Shown: piece after piece, positions 36,101-43,440 of the stretch
How positions within the stretch are numbered: position 1 is the first letter of the stretch
Layout: each line of letters starts with the position of its first letter
Assembly (NCBI RefSeq): GCF_018829635.1
Contig: NZ_JAHKKG010000009.1
Location: forward strand, 310,001-374,000
Reading direction: 5' to 3'
DNA from: Paractinoplanes bogorensis
Lineage (GTDB): Bacteria; Actinomycetota; Actinomycetes; Mycobacteriales; Micromonosporaceae
DNA: 64,000 nt
Position numbers and translations under genes: made by a program
Notes under the pieces: generated by a model
The model's database searches: none
The model's input: only the letters and a program-made list of their open reading frames with translations
What the model was told of the DNA's origin: nothing

Positions 36101-36655
36101 GACCGCGGTGAGCGGCGCGTCGGCGCGCGTGGGACCGCCCGGCCGCTCGTCCTTGCTGAGCGCGGCCGCGTTGGCCGCCATCGCGGCCGCCTGCAGATCC
36201 TGCATCTTGTTACCGCCGCCGGTGCTGGTCGGGGCGTCGGCGCGACCCGGGCCCCGGGTCGGCAGCCTCAGGTCGCCGCGGGACAGCTGAGCCACGAACC
36301 AGGCCGGCAGATAGCCCTCGATCGGCAGGCCGGGGTTGACCGCCAGCCACCACTCGAGATTGGGCCAGGTGTTGGCCAGCTCGGCGTAGGGGACGCGGCG
36401 CGCGGAGCCGGTGTAGTCGGCCAGGCACGACTGCAGAGCCGCCGTCGACGTGAACGCCAGCACATGCGTGCGTCCGCCCGTGCTCCACGTGCCCCAGCCG
36501 AGCGGGGCGAGACCCGCCAACGCATCGGCGGAGACAGGTAAGAGCAGGTCAACGCCGGAGAGGATGCGGAAGTAGGACTCTTGATCGTCGGTGCGCAACG
36601 CATCGCGCATTGCCACCTCGGCGTCCGTAGCCGGTTCCCACTCGGACACGTCCAC
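33131..36655 (-). CDS. Large SseB-domain protein with Pro-rich repetitive linker
   Basis: A 1,174-residue protein. Residues 1-130 are an SseB-like N-domain (EVAMRDALRTDDQESYFRIL, LLLPVSADALAGL, HVLAFTSTAALQSCL). About 170-880 is a linker of YGRPASAPPAYGQP- and GGLPTRTPS-type repeats, very rich in Pro/Ala/Ser/Gly. About 885-1000 is a second SseB-like domain (NEVEQDLFDAAESHNTDSFL, TYLVVFTSKDRLAEHFDE). The C-terminal ~140 residues (VMQKTLPPDQVDYYLERGYD, VAGFVHRATEVEHLRTP) form a separate globular region. GTG 36655 with GAGAGG upstream. SseB-like domains in actinomycetes often sit in ESX loci; a surface or scaffold role is inference. Confidence 0.8.
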   Translation of the reverse strand: MDVSEWEPATDAEVAMRDALRTDDQESYFRILSGVDLLLPVSADALAGLAPLGWGTWSTGGRTHVLAFTSTAALQSCLADYTGSARRVPYAELANTWPNLEWWLAVNPGLPIEGYLPAWFVAQLSRGDLRLPTRGPGRADAPTSTGGGNKMQDLQAAAMAANAAALSKDERPGGPTRADAPLTAVTGSYPQYPAATYGQPSSVGQMSAAAQPSAPGLSLGGAQSSGAGQAPAAYGQAAANTYGGAYAPTPGQPPASDLPTRTPGLDRGQPAEQAPAGGLPTRAPSPAYGPAGEPAGGLPTRTPSAADGLGARAAAANGGLPTRTPAAGFGQSAPTAPASAPPAYGRPASAPPAYGQPASAPPAYGQPASAPPAYGQPSNTPPATSPYSRPAEAPAAYGRPTSGQPDAPAAYGRPAGGPPDVPAAYGRPAGGPPDVPAAYGRPAGGPPDVPAAYGRPASSQPDAPAAYGRPASAPPAENRSPAAPSPYGRPASAPPAYGEPASAPPAYGQPSSASPASAPPAYGRPASAPSAYGQPAAPSPAAPSPASPNPSADGQSATPESIGPGGLPVRTPSTVLPSGLPARTPSAAPGPASAAPMSGFGSGPSAAPMSAPMSAPPAAPSSAGPAVVPPAYQPPPLPPMGRPSPTGDDPRGPLPDANAPLPVRTPMAQTPPAPEGFAPHNPDETPFNPSWESSAPTSTPRAPSALTDLPRRQPAEGRQPTSGGGFPQGPASPQAAAAQRTPAAAMPPISAPPAPQAAPAPPSAPTERQSGMSAPGMPSEPSPGFGTPLPRRQAASAAERPGMTSFPAFQTNPANQPSQPMAPPVIPGSPGSDRPARLGAQPPLDAPAPAMPSTPAVQFHPANEVEQDLFDAAESHNTDSFLSTLLLSTVLVPVANHSRPGSAPGESGFAFRTEQTDGETYLVVFTSKDRLAEHFDEPTRTVGVRFVELIRNWPDPAWSFAVNPDGPIGAKYPGPQVIALASWAAESGLGNDQDGPLEDVEPVPAPEPASDDKQHATVMQKTLPPDQVDYYLERGYDRVAGFVHRATEVEHLRTPAELLGALGLTYDSSPHQTDAKEAYVLRWPAYRPSLYRIPYGGQNEQALKAMDGWVIERSPFRGNGFAPGEGRDVIAEFKVDSVRLPHGAQLWRIDADGSERMVAIFDNDGPLWRRVGEQ
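35291..35458. repeat. 42-bp in-frame repeats in the SseB linker
   Basis: GCGACCGTAAGCCGC boxes at 35291, 35333, 35375 and 35417 are spaced exactly 42 bp (14 residues, AYGRPAGGPPDVPA). The first three units are identical. Looser PPAYGQPAS units flank them from about 35040 to 35640. Confidence 0.9.
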
Positions 36656-36993
36656 CTCTCCCCACCGCGCGACGAGGCCATCTCAACGCGTACAACCTAC
36701 AAGGTCAGGCCACGATCACAATGGGCGGCGGTACGCAGACGCAGAAGTCGGGTGGTCGAAGCCTTCTGAGGGCGCTCGGAAGCTCTCCGAAAAGCCCTTT
36801 CGGTTGCTCGAAGCGATCAAACAACAACTGATCGTAGCGTTATCGCCCAGACAGACCAGTACGCGTTCGAGGGACACCAAGCTTCGCAAGAACGGACCAA
36901 AAGGACGAACGGGTCGACAAGAATGATCGGAAAGCGAAACGGCCGGCAGTCGTCAGACTGATCCGGCCGTTCACGGGTGCGGCGGCACCGCGC
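36656..36993. other. 338-bp intergenic region between the WXG100 pair and the SseB gene
   Basis: No gene supported. It holds the WXG100 terminator at its right end and must hold the promoter of the SseB-domain gene at its left end. It is locally AT-richer (ATCAAACAACAACTGATCG). Confidence 0.6.
36938..36971 (-). terminator. Terminator of the WXG100 operon
   Basis: Read on the minus strand, AACGGCCGG-(at)-CAGTC-tgac-GACTG-CCGGCCGTT forms a near-perfect 14-bp hairpin 22 nt after the stop, followed by TTTCGCTTT, a modest U-rich tail. Confidence 0.8.
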
Positions 36994-37290
36994 TCACTGG
37001 AAGCGCTGGGTCGCCTGCTTTTCGGTGCGGACGTAGTCGTCGACCGACTGGTCGACCGCGCCCTTGATGTTCTGCAGGATGTTCGTCAGGTCGGCGGCCG
37101 ACTTGCGCCAGATCTCCTGACGCGCGTAGTAGGCCTGCTGGGCCTCGCCGTCCCACGAGTTGACCAGGCGCTGCGAATCGCGCTCGAGCTGGTCGAGCTG
37201 CGACTGGAGCGAGCTGACCGCTTTCTGGATGTCGACGCCCGCCTGCTGCAGAGCGCCGAAGTTGACGAGAAGTACGCCGTCGTTAGGCAT
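36994..37290 (-). CDS. WXG100-family ESX secreted protein
   Basis: A 98-residue helical hairpin protein. The WxG turn reads SWDGEAQQAYY at ~45-48, and the C-terminal YVRTE matches the YxxxD/E export signal. These substrates leave the cell as dimers through the ESX/type VII membrane complex. It follows the other WXG100 gene by 19 bp, so the two probably form a heterodimer as EsxA/EsxB do. A strong terminator follows. Confidence 0.92.
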   Translation of the reverse strand: MPNDGVLLVNFGALQQAGVDIQKAVSSLQSQLDQLERDSQRLVNSWDGEAQQAYYARQEIWRKSAADLTNILQNIKGAVDQSVDDYVRTEKQATQRFQ

Positions 37291-37309
37291 GTCTAAAGCT
37301 CTCCCCCGG

Positions 37310-37642
37310 TCAGAGCGGCAGCGAGAAGTTGCCGCCGGTGTTGGTCACGCGGCTGGCCGCCTCGGTGTCGGTCGCGTCGTAGGTGACCCCGGACTGCCGG
37401 ATCGAGTCGGCCGTCTGGGACAGGGCCGTGTTGAGGCTCTTCAGGTCCTGCTCGTACTGAACCTTGACCTGCTCGAACGCGGCGGCGCCGAGACCCTTCC
37501 ACGTGCCGCTGAGCGTGGACAGCTCGGAGATCAGCGTGCTCAGCATCTGCTGCAGCCCAGCGTTGACGCTGTCGAAATTCTTGGCGGCTGCCGCCATTTC
37601 GTCCGATGTAACCTGCGTTGATCCGGCCACCCCGGAACTCAC
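37310..37642 (-). CDS. WXG100-family ESX secreted protein, first of the pair
   Basis: A 110-residue WXG100 protein: GTWKGLGAAAFEQ gives the W-x-G turn at ~48-50, helices on both sides, and YDATD (~88) the YxxxD export signal, followed by a ~20-residue flexible tail. It is first in the two-gene operon and diverges from eccE across 306 bp. Confidence 0.92.
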   Translation of the reverse strand: MSSGVAGSTQVTSDEMAAAAKNFDSVNAGLQQMLSTLISELSTLSGTWKGLGAAAFEQVKVQYEQDLKSLNTALSQTADSIRQSGVTYDATDTEAASRVTNTGGNFSLPL

Positions 37643-37948
37643 CCCGCTTCCTCGTTCGGGTCGTCGATCACGTCATGATCCGTTGTGGACGGACGGTGAT
37701 CCTTCACCTGTGACATATCGACGTTGGCCACCAGGCTAACCCCTGACCACAAGCCTCGGGGGGCGGGCCGTGAGCGACCGATTACTCTTCCATGACGTTG
37801 CCGACCGTAGCGAAACCCGTCAAGCGACGGTAGGCCGAAATCGGGGCCTGTGGATAACTTCGGCTAGTCCACAGGGCACGCCGCAGGTGGGCCGGAGCCC
37901 CTACGATGGGCGCCGCACGGGCGAACTCGCGGGGAAGGGCGGTGCGCC
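37643..37948. promoter_or_regulatory. Divergent esx/eccE promoter region with inverted TGTGGA motif
   Basis: 306 bp with no gene. At 37847-37875 CCTGTGGA and TCCACAGG form an inverted pair around 13 bases; the left arm contains TGTGGATAA (37849-37857), a perfect DnaA-type box. Positioned to control eccE and/or the WXG100 operon. Confidence 0.5.
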
Positions 37949-39787
37949 TTGACAGTCCAGCTTTCCGGCCCGGCCACGTCACCACCCCTGGCCTCGCCGA
38001 AGGCCACCGCGCGGCCGGTCCGGCGTGGACGGTTGCTCGGCATGCGGGCGGGTCAGCTGGTGGCCACCCAGATCGCCGTCGTCGCCGTCGCGATCGGAGC
38101 GGTCAACGGCCCGATCGGGTTGGTCGCGGGTGGCGTTCTCGCCTTGGCCGTTCTCGCTCTCACCTGGCTGCGGCTTCGACGACGCTGGGCGTTCGAGTGG
38201 CTCGGGGTGGGCCTTCGCTTCGGCGGGCGGCGACATTCCGCGTCGGTGGAAAGCGGACCGACGGCGCTGCTGCAGTTCCTGTCCCCCGGCGCCCGGGTCG
38301 AGCAGACCGACCTCGCCGGTGATCCGGCGGCGGTGCTGGTCGACGGCCACGGCCTGACCGCGGTGCTCGAGCTCGGCGATCCGGCGGGCCTGCTCGCCGA
38401 GGACGCGCCGGCCCTGCCCGCACCGGCCACGCTGCTCCCCTCGGCCGAGGCCGAGCTGCCGCCGGTACTGATCCAGTTGCTGCTCACCGGAGCACCGGCA
38501 CCGTCCCTGCGCGCGGGCGCGGGCACCCCGGCCAATTCCTATCGCCAGCTCACCGAGGGTCGCCTGCTCGGGCACAGCCGGGCTCTGCTCGCCGTCCGGG
38601 TGCTGCGGGCCGAGGGCTGGTCCGAGGAAGAGCTGCGCCGCTCGTTGTCCGGCCTCGTCCGCAAACTGGTGCGGCGGCTCTCCGCGGTGCCGGCCCGGCC
38701 GCTGGGCGAGGCGGCCGCGCTGCGGGTGATCGCCGAGCTGGCCCACGACGACGGCACCGGCTCGGCCCACGAGACGTGGCCCGGTCTGCGGGTCGGTGGC
38801 CTGGCCCAGACCACCTTCCGGCTGCGGCGCTGGCCCGACCCGCAGGTCGAGACGTCACGACGCCTGGTGTCGCGGATGCTCGCCCTGCCCGCGGCCGCGA
38901 CGACCGTCTCGCTCACGGCCGGGCCGCAGGTGGCACACGGCCCGACCGCGCTCGACGTGGCCGTGCGGCTGTCCGCGCCCGATCCCGGTTCGCTCGGGGT
39001 CGCGAGCCAGGCGCTGCGCAAACTGCTGTCGGGCGAGTACGCCGGGGTCCAGCGCCTCGACGGCGAACATCTGCAGGGCCTGCTCGCGACGCTGCCGTTG
39101 GGCGGTGCGCCGAGCGGCGTCCCCGGCATGGCGCCCGACGGGGTCCAGCCGGCCGAACTGCTCGAGGGGCTGCACCTGCCGGTCGGCACGTCGGGGCTGA
39201 TGCTGGGTCGCAACCGCCACGGCAACCCGGTCGTGATCCGGCTGTTCCGTCCCGAGCAGACCCGGGCCCTGCTCGTCGGCGGGGTGCGCTGCGCCCAGTT
39301 GGTCGCGCTCCGGGCGATGGCCCTGGGCGCGCGAGTGGTGGTGCAGACGGCGCGTCCGCGGGCGTGGGAGCCGTTCGTCCGGGGCGCGGCCGTGCCCGGT
39401 GAGTCGATCGCCGTCGTCCCGCCCGGTCGCGCGGTCGAGATCGCACCGGGCTCGGCTCTGCATCCACTTCTGGTCGTGGTCGACATCGGCCCGGTCGGCG
39501 CCGACAACCGCCCCGGCGATGGCTGGCAGGCGACGCTGGTGGTCCGCGACGAGTTCTCGGCCGTCGACGTCGACGTGGCCTCGCGGGCCGACCTGCTGAT
39601 CCTGCAGCCGCTGCGTCCCGAGGAGGCGACACTGCTCGGGGGCGCGCTGGGTCTGGGCGAGGTGGCCCAGTGGATGACGCGGATCCGCCCCGACATGGTG
39701 GGCGTCGTCAACCGCCGGGCCGTCCGCTGGGCGGCGCTGGCCCACACCCCGATCGAGGCCCAACTGGTCGGCCCGCCCGGCCGCTGA
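37949..39787 (+). CDS. eccE: Type VII secretion protein EccE
   Basis: A 612-residue membrane protein. Two helices near the N-terminus (LVATQIAVVAVAIGAVNGP and LVAGGVLALAVLALTWLRLRRR), then a large soluble part with the EccE-type stretch RRWAFEWLGVGLRFGGRRH and a C-terminal region lacking nucleotide motifs. EccE is the peripheral subunit of the ESX membrane complex. The start appears to be TTG 37949; a GGGGAAGGG lies rather far upstream. No eccB, eccC, eccD or mycP is in the window. Confidence 0.78.
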   Translation: MTVQLSGPATSPPLASPKATARPVRRGRLLGMRAGQLVATQIAVVAVAIGAVNGPIGLVAGGVLALAVLALTWLRLRRRWAFEWLGVGLRFGGRRHSASVESGPTALLQFLSPGARVEQTDLAGDPAAVLVDGHGLTAVLELGDPAGLLAEDAPALPAPATLLPSAEAELPPVLIQLLLTGAPAPSLRAGAGTPANSYRQLTEGRLLGHSRALLAVRVLRAEGWSEEELRRSLSGLVRKLVRRLSAVPARPLGEAAALRVIAELAHDDGTGSAHETWPGLRVGGLAQTTFRLRRWPDPQVETSRRLVSRMLALPAAATTVSLTAGPQVAHGPTALDVAVRLSAPDPGSLGVASQALRKLLSGEYAGVQRLDGEHLQGLLATLPLGGAPSGVPGMAPDGVQPAELLEGLHLPVGTSGLMLGRNRHGNPVVIRLFRPEQTRALLVGGVRCAQLVALRAMALGARVVVQTARPRAWEPFVRGAAVPGESIAVVPPGRAVEIAPGSALHPLLVVVDIGPVGADNRPGDGWQATLVVRDEFSAVDVDVASRADLLILQPLRPEEATLLGGALGLGEVAQWMTRIRPDMVGVVNRRAVRWAALAHTPIEAQLVGPPGR

Positions 39788-40158
39788 CCGAGACCGCAGC
39801 CAACACCAGCGGCACGGCCGACGCAGCACGGCACGGCCGGGGCGGCAAGGCAGCGATGGCGCGGCCGACGCGGCACGACGCGGCCGACGCGGCACGACGC
39901 GGGCCGACGCGGCACGGCACGGCAGGGGCGGCACAGCGCGGCCGGGGCGGCACCGCAGCGATGGCGCGGCCGAGATGCATCTCGGCCGACGAGGCACGGC
40001 CAAGATGGCGCGGCCGACGCGGCACGGCCGACGCGGCACGGCCCGAGCGGCACGGCCGCGATGGCGCCGAGCGATATGTCGTGGTTTCGGCAACGGCATC
40101 GACAAGATCGGGGTGTGTCGCGGCCGGGAGTGGCGTGATCGTGACACCATTCCGGGCC
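39788..40158. repeat. Degenerate GC-rich short repeats between eccE and the holin-like gene
   Basis: From ~39825 to ~40070 the DNA is built of degenerate 9-15 bp units around GCACGGCCGACGCG and GCGATGGCGCGGCCGA, without a supported gene. It is similar in style to the array after holB but of different sequence. The last ~80 bp (40080-40158) look like ordinary promoter DNA. Confidence 0.65.
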
Positions 40159-40542
40159 ATGGGCCTCATCATTCGGCTTCTGATCACCGCGTTCTCGTTG
40201 TGGCTGGCCACCGTCTTGATCGACGGGATTCAGCTGACCACCGACAAGGTGTCGGAGCAGATCATCACGCTGCTGATCGTCGCGGTCATTTTTGGCGTCA
40301 TCAACGCGGTACTCCGGCCGATCATCAAGGTGGTCGGCTGCGGGTTCTACGTGCTGACGCTCGGGTTGATCGCGCTGGTCGTCAACGGCGCGCTCTTCCT
40401 GCTGACGAGCTGGATCGCCGGTCAGTTCGACCTGCCGTTCCACGTGGACGACTTCTGGCCGAGCGCCGTCCTCGGCGCGCTGCTCGTCGGCGTCGTGAGC
40501 TGGCTGCTCAACATGCTCGTCCCCGACGGCGGCGACGACTGA
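40159..40542 (+). CDS. Phage-holin-family (Actino_holin/DUF360-like) membrane protein
   Basis: A 127-residue protein with four membrane helices (GLIIRLLITAFSLWLATVLI; IITLLIVAVIFGVINAVL; FYVLTLGLIALVVNGALFLL; AVLGALLVGVVSWLLNML) and the RPIIKVVG loop typical of the widespread 'phage holin family' membrane proteins. The chromosomal members have no known lytic role. ATG 40159; a GTG at 40141 is possible. Confidence 0.85.
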   Translation: MGLIIRLLITAFSLWLATVLIDGIQLTTDKVSEQIITLLIVAVIFGVINAVLRPIIKVVGCGFYVLTLGLIALVVNGALFLLTSWIAGQFDLPFHVDDFWPSAVLGALLVGVVSWLLNMLVPDGGDD

Positions 40543-40676
40543 CAACCGCCTGAATGCCCGGTCGCGACTCCTGCCCAGGCGTCACGGCCGGGCTTGCTGC
40601 GTCCCGGGGCGGGATGCGGCCGTGAGGTGGGCCATAGGCAAGGGGTGAAACACGCTCGAAACCTTACGGTGAGGGC

Positions 40677-41618
40677 ATGAGCGACGAGCGGCGTGGATAT
40701 CTCTACGGCATCGGTGCGTACGTGTTGTGGGGATTTTTCCCGATCTACTTCAAGCACCTGCAGCCCGCGTCACCGCTGGAGATCCTGGCCCACCGGGTGA
40801 TCTGGTCGGTCGTGTTCGTCAGTCTGCTGCTCTCGATCATCCGGAACTGGGGGTTCGTCCGCCGGCTCGTGCGCAGCCCCAGGCTCCTCGGCGGTCTTGC
40901 GCTGGCCGCCGTCCTCATCGCGTTCAACTGGGGCGCCTACATCTACGGCGTCAACTCGGATCGGGTCGTCGAAACGGCGCTCGGCTACTTCATCACGCCG
41001 CTGGTCCTGGTGCTTCTGGGCGTGACCGTGCAGCGTGAGCGGGTCTATCTGCTGCAGTGGGTCGCGGTGGGGGTCGGCGCCGTCGCGGTCGTCGTGCTGA
41101 CCATCGACTACGGCCACCTGCCGTACATCGCGCTGATCCTGGCCGGCAGCTTCGGCACGTACAGCCTGGTCAAGAAGCGCCTGTCGGTGCCGCCCGCCCA
41201 GGGCCTGTTCGTCGAGTCGAGCGTGCTGGCCATTCCCGCGCTCGGCTATCTGACCTGGCTGATGGCCGCGGGCCGGGCCGAGTTCGGGCATGTGTCGGCC
41301 ACCCATACCGTGCTCATGATCTTTTCGGGGCTGGCCACGGCTCTGCCGCTGCTGCTGTTCGCATCGGCCGCCAACCGCGTGCCGATGGTCGGGATCGGCA
41401 TCCTGCAGTACATCGCGCCGATCCTGCAGCTCGCCGTCGGCCTGCTGATCTATCACGAGCCGATGCCGCCGGCCCGCCTGGCCGGTTTCGCCCTGGTGTG
41501 GGTGGCGCTCATCATCTTCACGATCGACGCGCTGCGCCGCCGCCCCGGGAAAGGGGAGACAGCGGCCGATCCGACGGCCGCCACCGTCGAACCGGCCGCT
41601 ACCCTGCCACCCCGCTGA
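40677..41618 (+). CDS. rarD: RarD-type EamA/DMT family transporter
   Basis: A 313-residue, ten-helix permease. RGYLYGIGAYVLWGFFPIYFKHL with HRVIWSVVFVSLLL is the RarD signature; NWGAYIYGVNSDRVVETALGYFITPL and LQYIAPILQLAVGLLIYHEPM complete it. RarD proteins are linked to chloramphenicol sensitivity in Pseudomonas; the physiological substrate is unknown. A tail of ~25 Thr/Ala/Pro residues follows the last helix. It converges on the anti-sigma gene with 15 bp between stops. Confidence 0.9.
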   Translation: MSDERRGYLYGIGAYVLWGFFPIYFKHLQPASPLEILAHRVIWSVVFVSLLLSIIRNWGFVRRLVRSPRLLGGLALAAVLIAFNWGAYIYGVNSDRVVETALGYFITPLVLVLLGVTVQRERVYLLQWVAVGVGAVAVVVLTIDYGHLPYIALILAGSFGTYSLVKKRLSVPPAQGLFVESSVLAIPALGYLTWLMAAGRAEFGHVSATHTVLMIFSGLATALPLLLFASAANRVPMVGIGILQYIAPILQLAVGLLIYHEPMPPARLAGFALVWVALIIFTIDALRRRPGKGETAADPTAATVEPAATLPPR

Positions 41619-41633
41619 CCTGGAATCAACAGG

Positions 41634-42395
41634 TCAGGGGACGTCGTAGGCGAGCAGCACCTTTCCGTCGAACTGCACCAGTTCGAGCCGGGACAGGGCG
41701 TCGCGGCCGAAGTGGGTGACGCCGGGCATCGAGAACTCGGCGCCGGGCGTGGCCTGCCAGGAGCCGAGCTGCTCCTTCTGCTCGTCGGGCCCGTACGCGA
41801 TCAGCCGGAACGTGTAGGGACGAGAGGCGGCCGCGCTGTAGGAGCAGAGCAGGTCGACCTTGGTGCCGCCGGAGGTGCTGGTCAGTCGCACCGAAGCGGT
41901 CACCGGGGACGAGCTCTGGACGGCGGTCATCGCGGTGGCCGGGCCGGTCGGTCCGGCGGCGGGAGCGGCGTTGTCCCGCGTCCACGCGAGGATTCCGACG
42001 GCGACGAGCGCCACCAGCACGACGGCCGCCGCGCTGCTCATAACCCGTACGCGGAAAGCCTTTGACCTGGTTTTCTTGCCGCGACGACCGTCAGGCGCCG
42101 AAGAAGACGGCGTGCCACGCTTCGCCTCGGCCGACAGGGTGGCCCACTCGCTGGTCGCCCAGTCGCGGAAGGCCGCCCCGGGATGACCGTCACCGCTGGT
42201 CAGCGACGGGTCGAGGAGTTTCGCGAACTCCCGCGCGTCGAGCCGGGACAGCAGGTCGGGCAGGGCCGAGATGTCGGCCACCGCCTCGCGGCAGAACGAA
42301 CAGGTCGCCAGATGACCCTCGTAGGCCGCGCGTTCCGCCGGCGACAGGGCGCCCAGCACGTACGCCCCGTCGTCGTGCTCGTGCTCGCAGTGCAC
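41634..42395 (-). CDS. Zinc-binding anti-sigma factor (RskA-like), no sigma gene adjacent
   Basis: A 253-residue single-pass protein. The cytoplasmic N-domain has the ZAS motif H-x3-C-x2-C (His28, Cys32, Cys35: HLATCSFC) and begins CEHEHDDGAYVLGALSPAE, typical of anti-SigK/SigE factors. One membrane helix follows at ~105-125 (AAAVVLVALVAVGILAW), then an extracytoplasmic RskA-type domain (SVRLTSTSGGTKVDLLCSYS). Such proteins hold an ECF sigma factor until regulated proteolysis. Usually the sigma gene lies directly upstream; here the upstream gene is an IclR regulator, so the partner is elsewhere. Confidence 0.85.
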   Translation of the reverse strand: MHCEHEHDDGAYVLGALSPAERAAYEGHLATCSFCREAVADISALPDLLSRLDAREFAKLLDPSLTSGDGHPGAAFRDWATSEWATLSAEAKRGTPSSSAPDGRRGKKTRSKAFRVRVMSSAAAVVLVALVAVGILAWTRDNAAPAAGPTGPATAMTAVQSSSPVTASVRLTSTSGGTKVDLLCSYSAAASRPYTFRLIAYGPDEQKEQLGSWQATPGAEFSMPGVTHFGRDALSRLELVQFDGKVLLAYDVP

Positions 42396-42483
42396 CCGTC
42401 ACCACCCTCCGCCGATATCCCCCTTGCACCCTGCTTTACGTGAGGGATGCGCCGGAGGTTCAACGGAGTCTTAGGTCTGCATG

Positions 42484-43278
42484 TCAGGCCGTGGCGGATT
42501 CCCCGGCGGACAGCGCTTCGGCGACATTGCGCGCGGCGGCGGTCAGTTTGGCCCGGACGACCCGCGCCGAGGTGAGCATCTCGGCGGCCGGCAGCGCACA
42601 CGCCAGCACCAGCCGCCGCTCGATGTCACGATCGGCGATGACCAGCACCGACGCGCAGGCCAAGCCCTGCCGGAACTGGCCCATCTCGAGCTGCATGCCG
42701 CGCCGCTCACCGGCCGCGAGGTCAGCCTCGAGCGCCTCGGGCGTGGTGAGGGTGGCCGGGGTGAACGCCCGCATGCCGTAGTCGCGCAGATAACGCGCCC
42801 GCTGATCCGGAGTGAGGGTGGCCAGCAGGGCCTTGCCGAGCGCGGTCGCGTGACCACCCTCGTCGAAGCCGGGCGACATGTCGTCGATGAACGGGGAGCG
42901 TGCCCCCTCGGCCGACGCGGTCACCGCTATCCGGCCGCCGACGAACCGGCCCAGGTAGTGGCTGTAGCCACTGTCGAGGGCCGCGCGCCGCAACGCCTCA
43001 CCGACCGCGGGCGGCCCGCGGAAGGCCGAGACCAGCTCGCGGTAGCGGTCGGCGATCTCCAGACCCACGATGTACGTGCCGTCCTCACGGCGGATCACGT
43101 AACCCTCGTAGGCCAGAGTCCGCACAAGGTGATAGGTCGTCGCGACGGTCAACTCGCATCGCCGCGCTATCTGCTTCACGGTGAGTCCGCGGGGTGCCCG
43201 GCCTACCGACTCGAGTACGCGCAAAGCGCGTGACACGCTCCGGATCAGATCGGACGGCTCCGCCAGGGGGTCGCGCAC
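42484..43278 (-). CDS. IclR-family transcriptional regulator
   Basis: A 264-residue regulator: winged helix at ~15-75 (RALRVLESVGRAPRGLTVKQ, ARRCELTVATTYHLVRTLAYEGYV) and an IclR ligand domain (GHATALGKALLATLTPDQR, YGMRAFTPATLTTPEALEADL). GTG start 43278. It diverges from an MFS transporter across 143 bp, with an inverted repeat near the transporter start, so the transporter is the likely target. The ligand is unknown. Confidence 0.9.
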   Translation of the reverse strand: MRDPLAEPSDLIRSVSRALRVLESVGRAPRGLTVKQIARRCELTVATTYHLVRTLAYEGYVIRREDGTYIVGLEIADRYRELVSAFRGPPAVGEALRRAALDSGYSHYLGRFVGGRIAVTASAEGARSPFIDDMSPGFDEGGHATALGKALLATLTPDQRARYLRDYGMRAFTPATLTTPEALEADLAAGERRGMQLEMGQFRQGLACASVLVIADRDIERRLVLACALPAAEMLTSARVVRAKLTAAARNVAEALSAGESATA

Positions 43279-43397
43279 AGCTACCTCCGACGCCAGGGAC
43301 TTACACCATATGAATAATCTTCCTCCGATGGAATGCCAAAAGCGTGTGGATCACGGTCGATTTACACGAGCCGTGTGGTCATTAGCACTCAGCGCGC

Positions 43398-43440
43398 TCG
43401 GATGCATTCTGCTGACATAGTGTGCCGAGGATGCATCCGA
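43398..43440. promoter_or_regulatory. Candidate operator of the IclR regulator
   Basis: TCGGATGCAT (43398-43407) and its reverse complement ATGCATCCGA (43431-43440) are a perfect 10-bp inverted repeat, 23 bases apart. They bracket a CATAGT -10-like box and the MFS start codons. A bound repressor would block initiation. GGATGCATCC at the right arm is itself palindromic. Confidence 0.5.
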
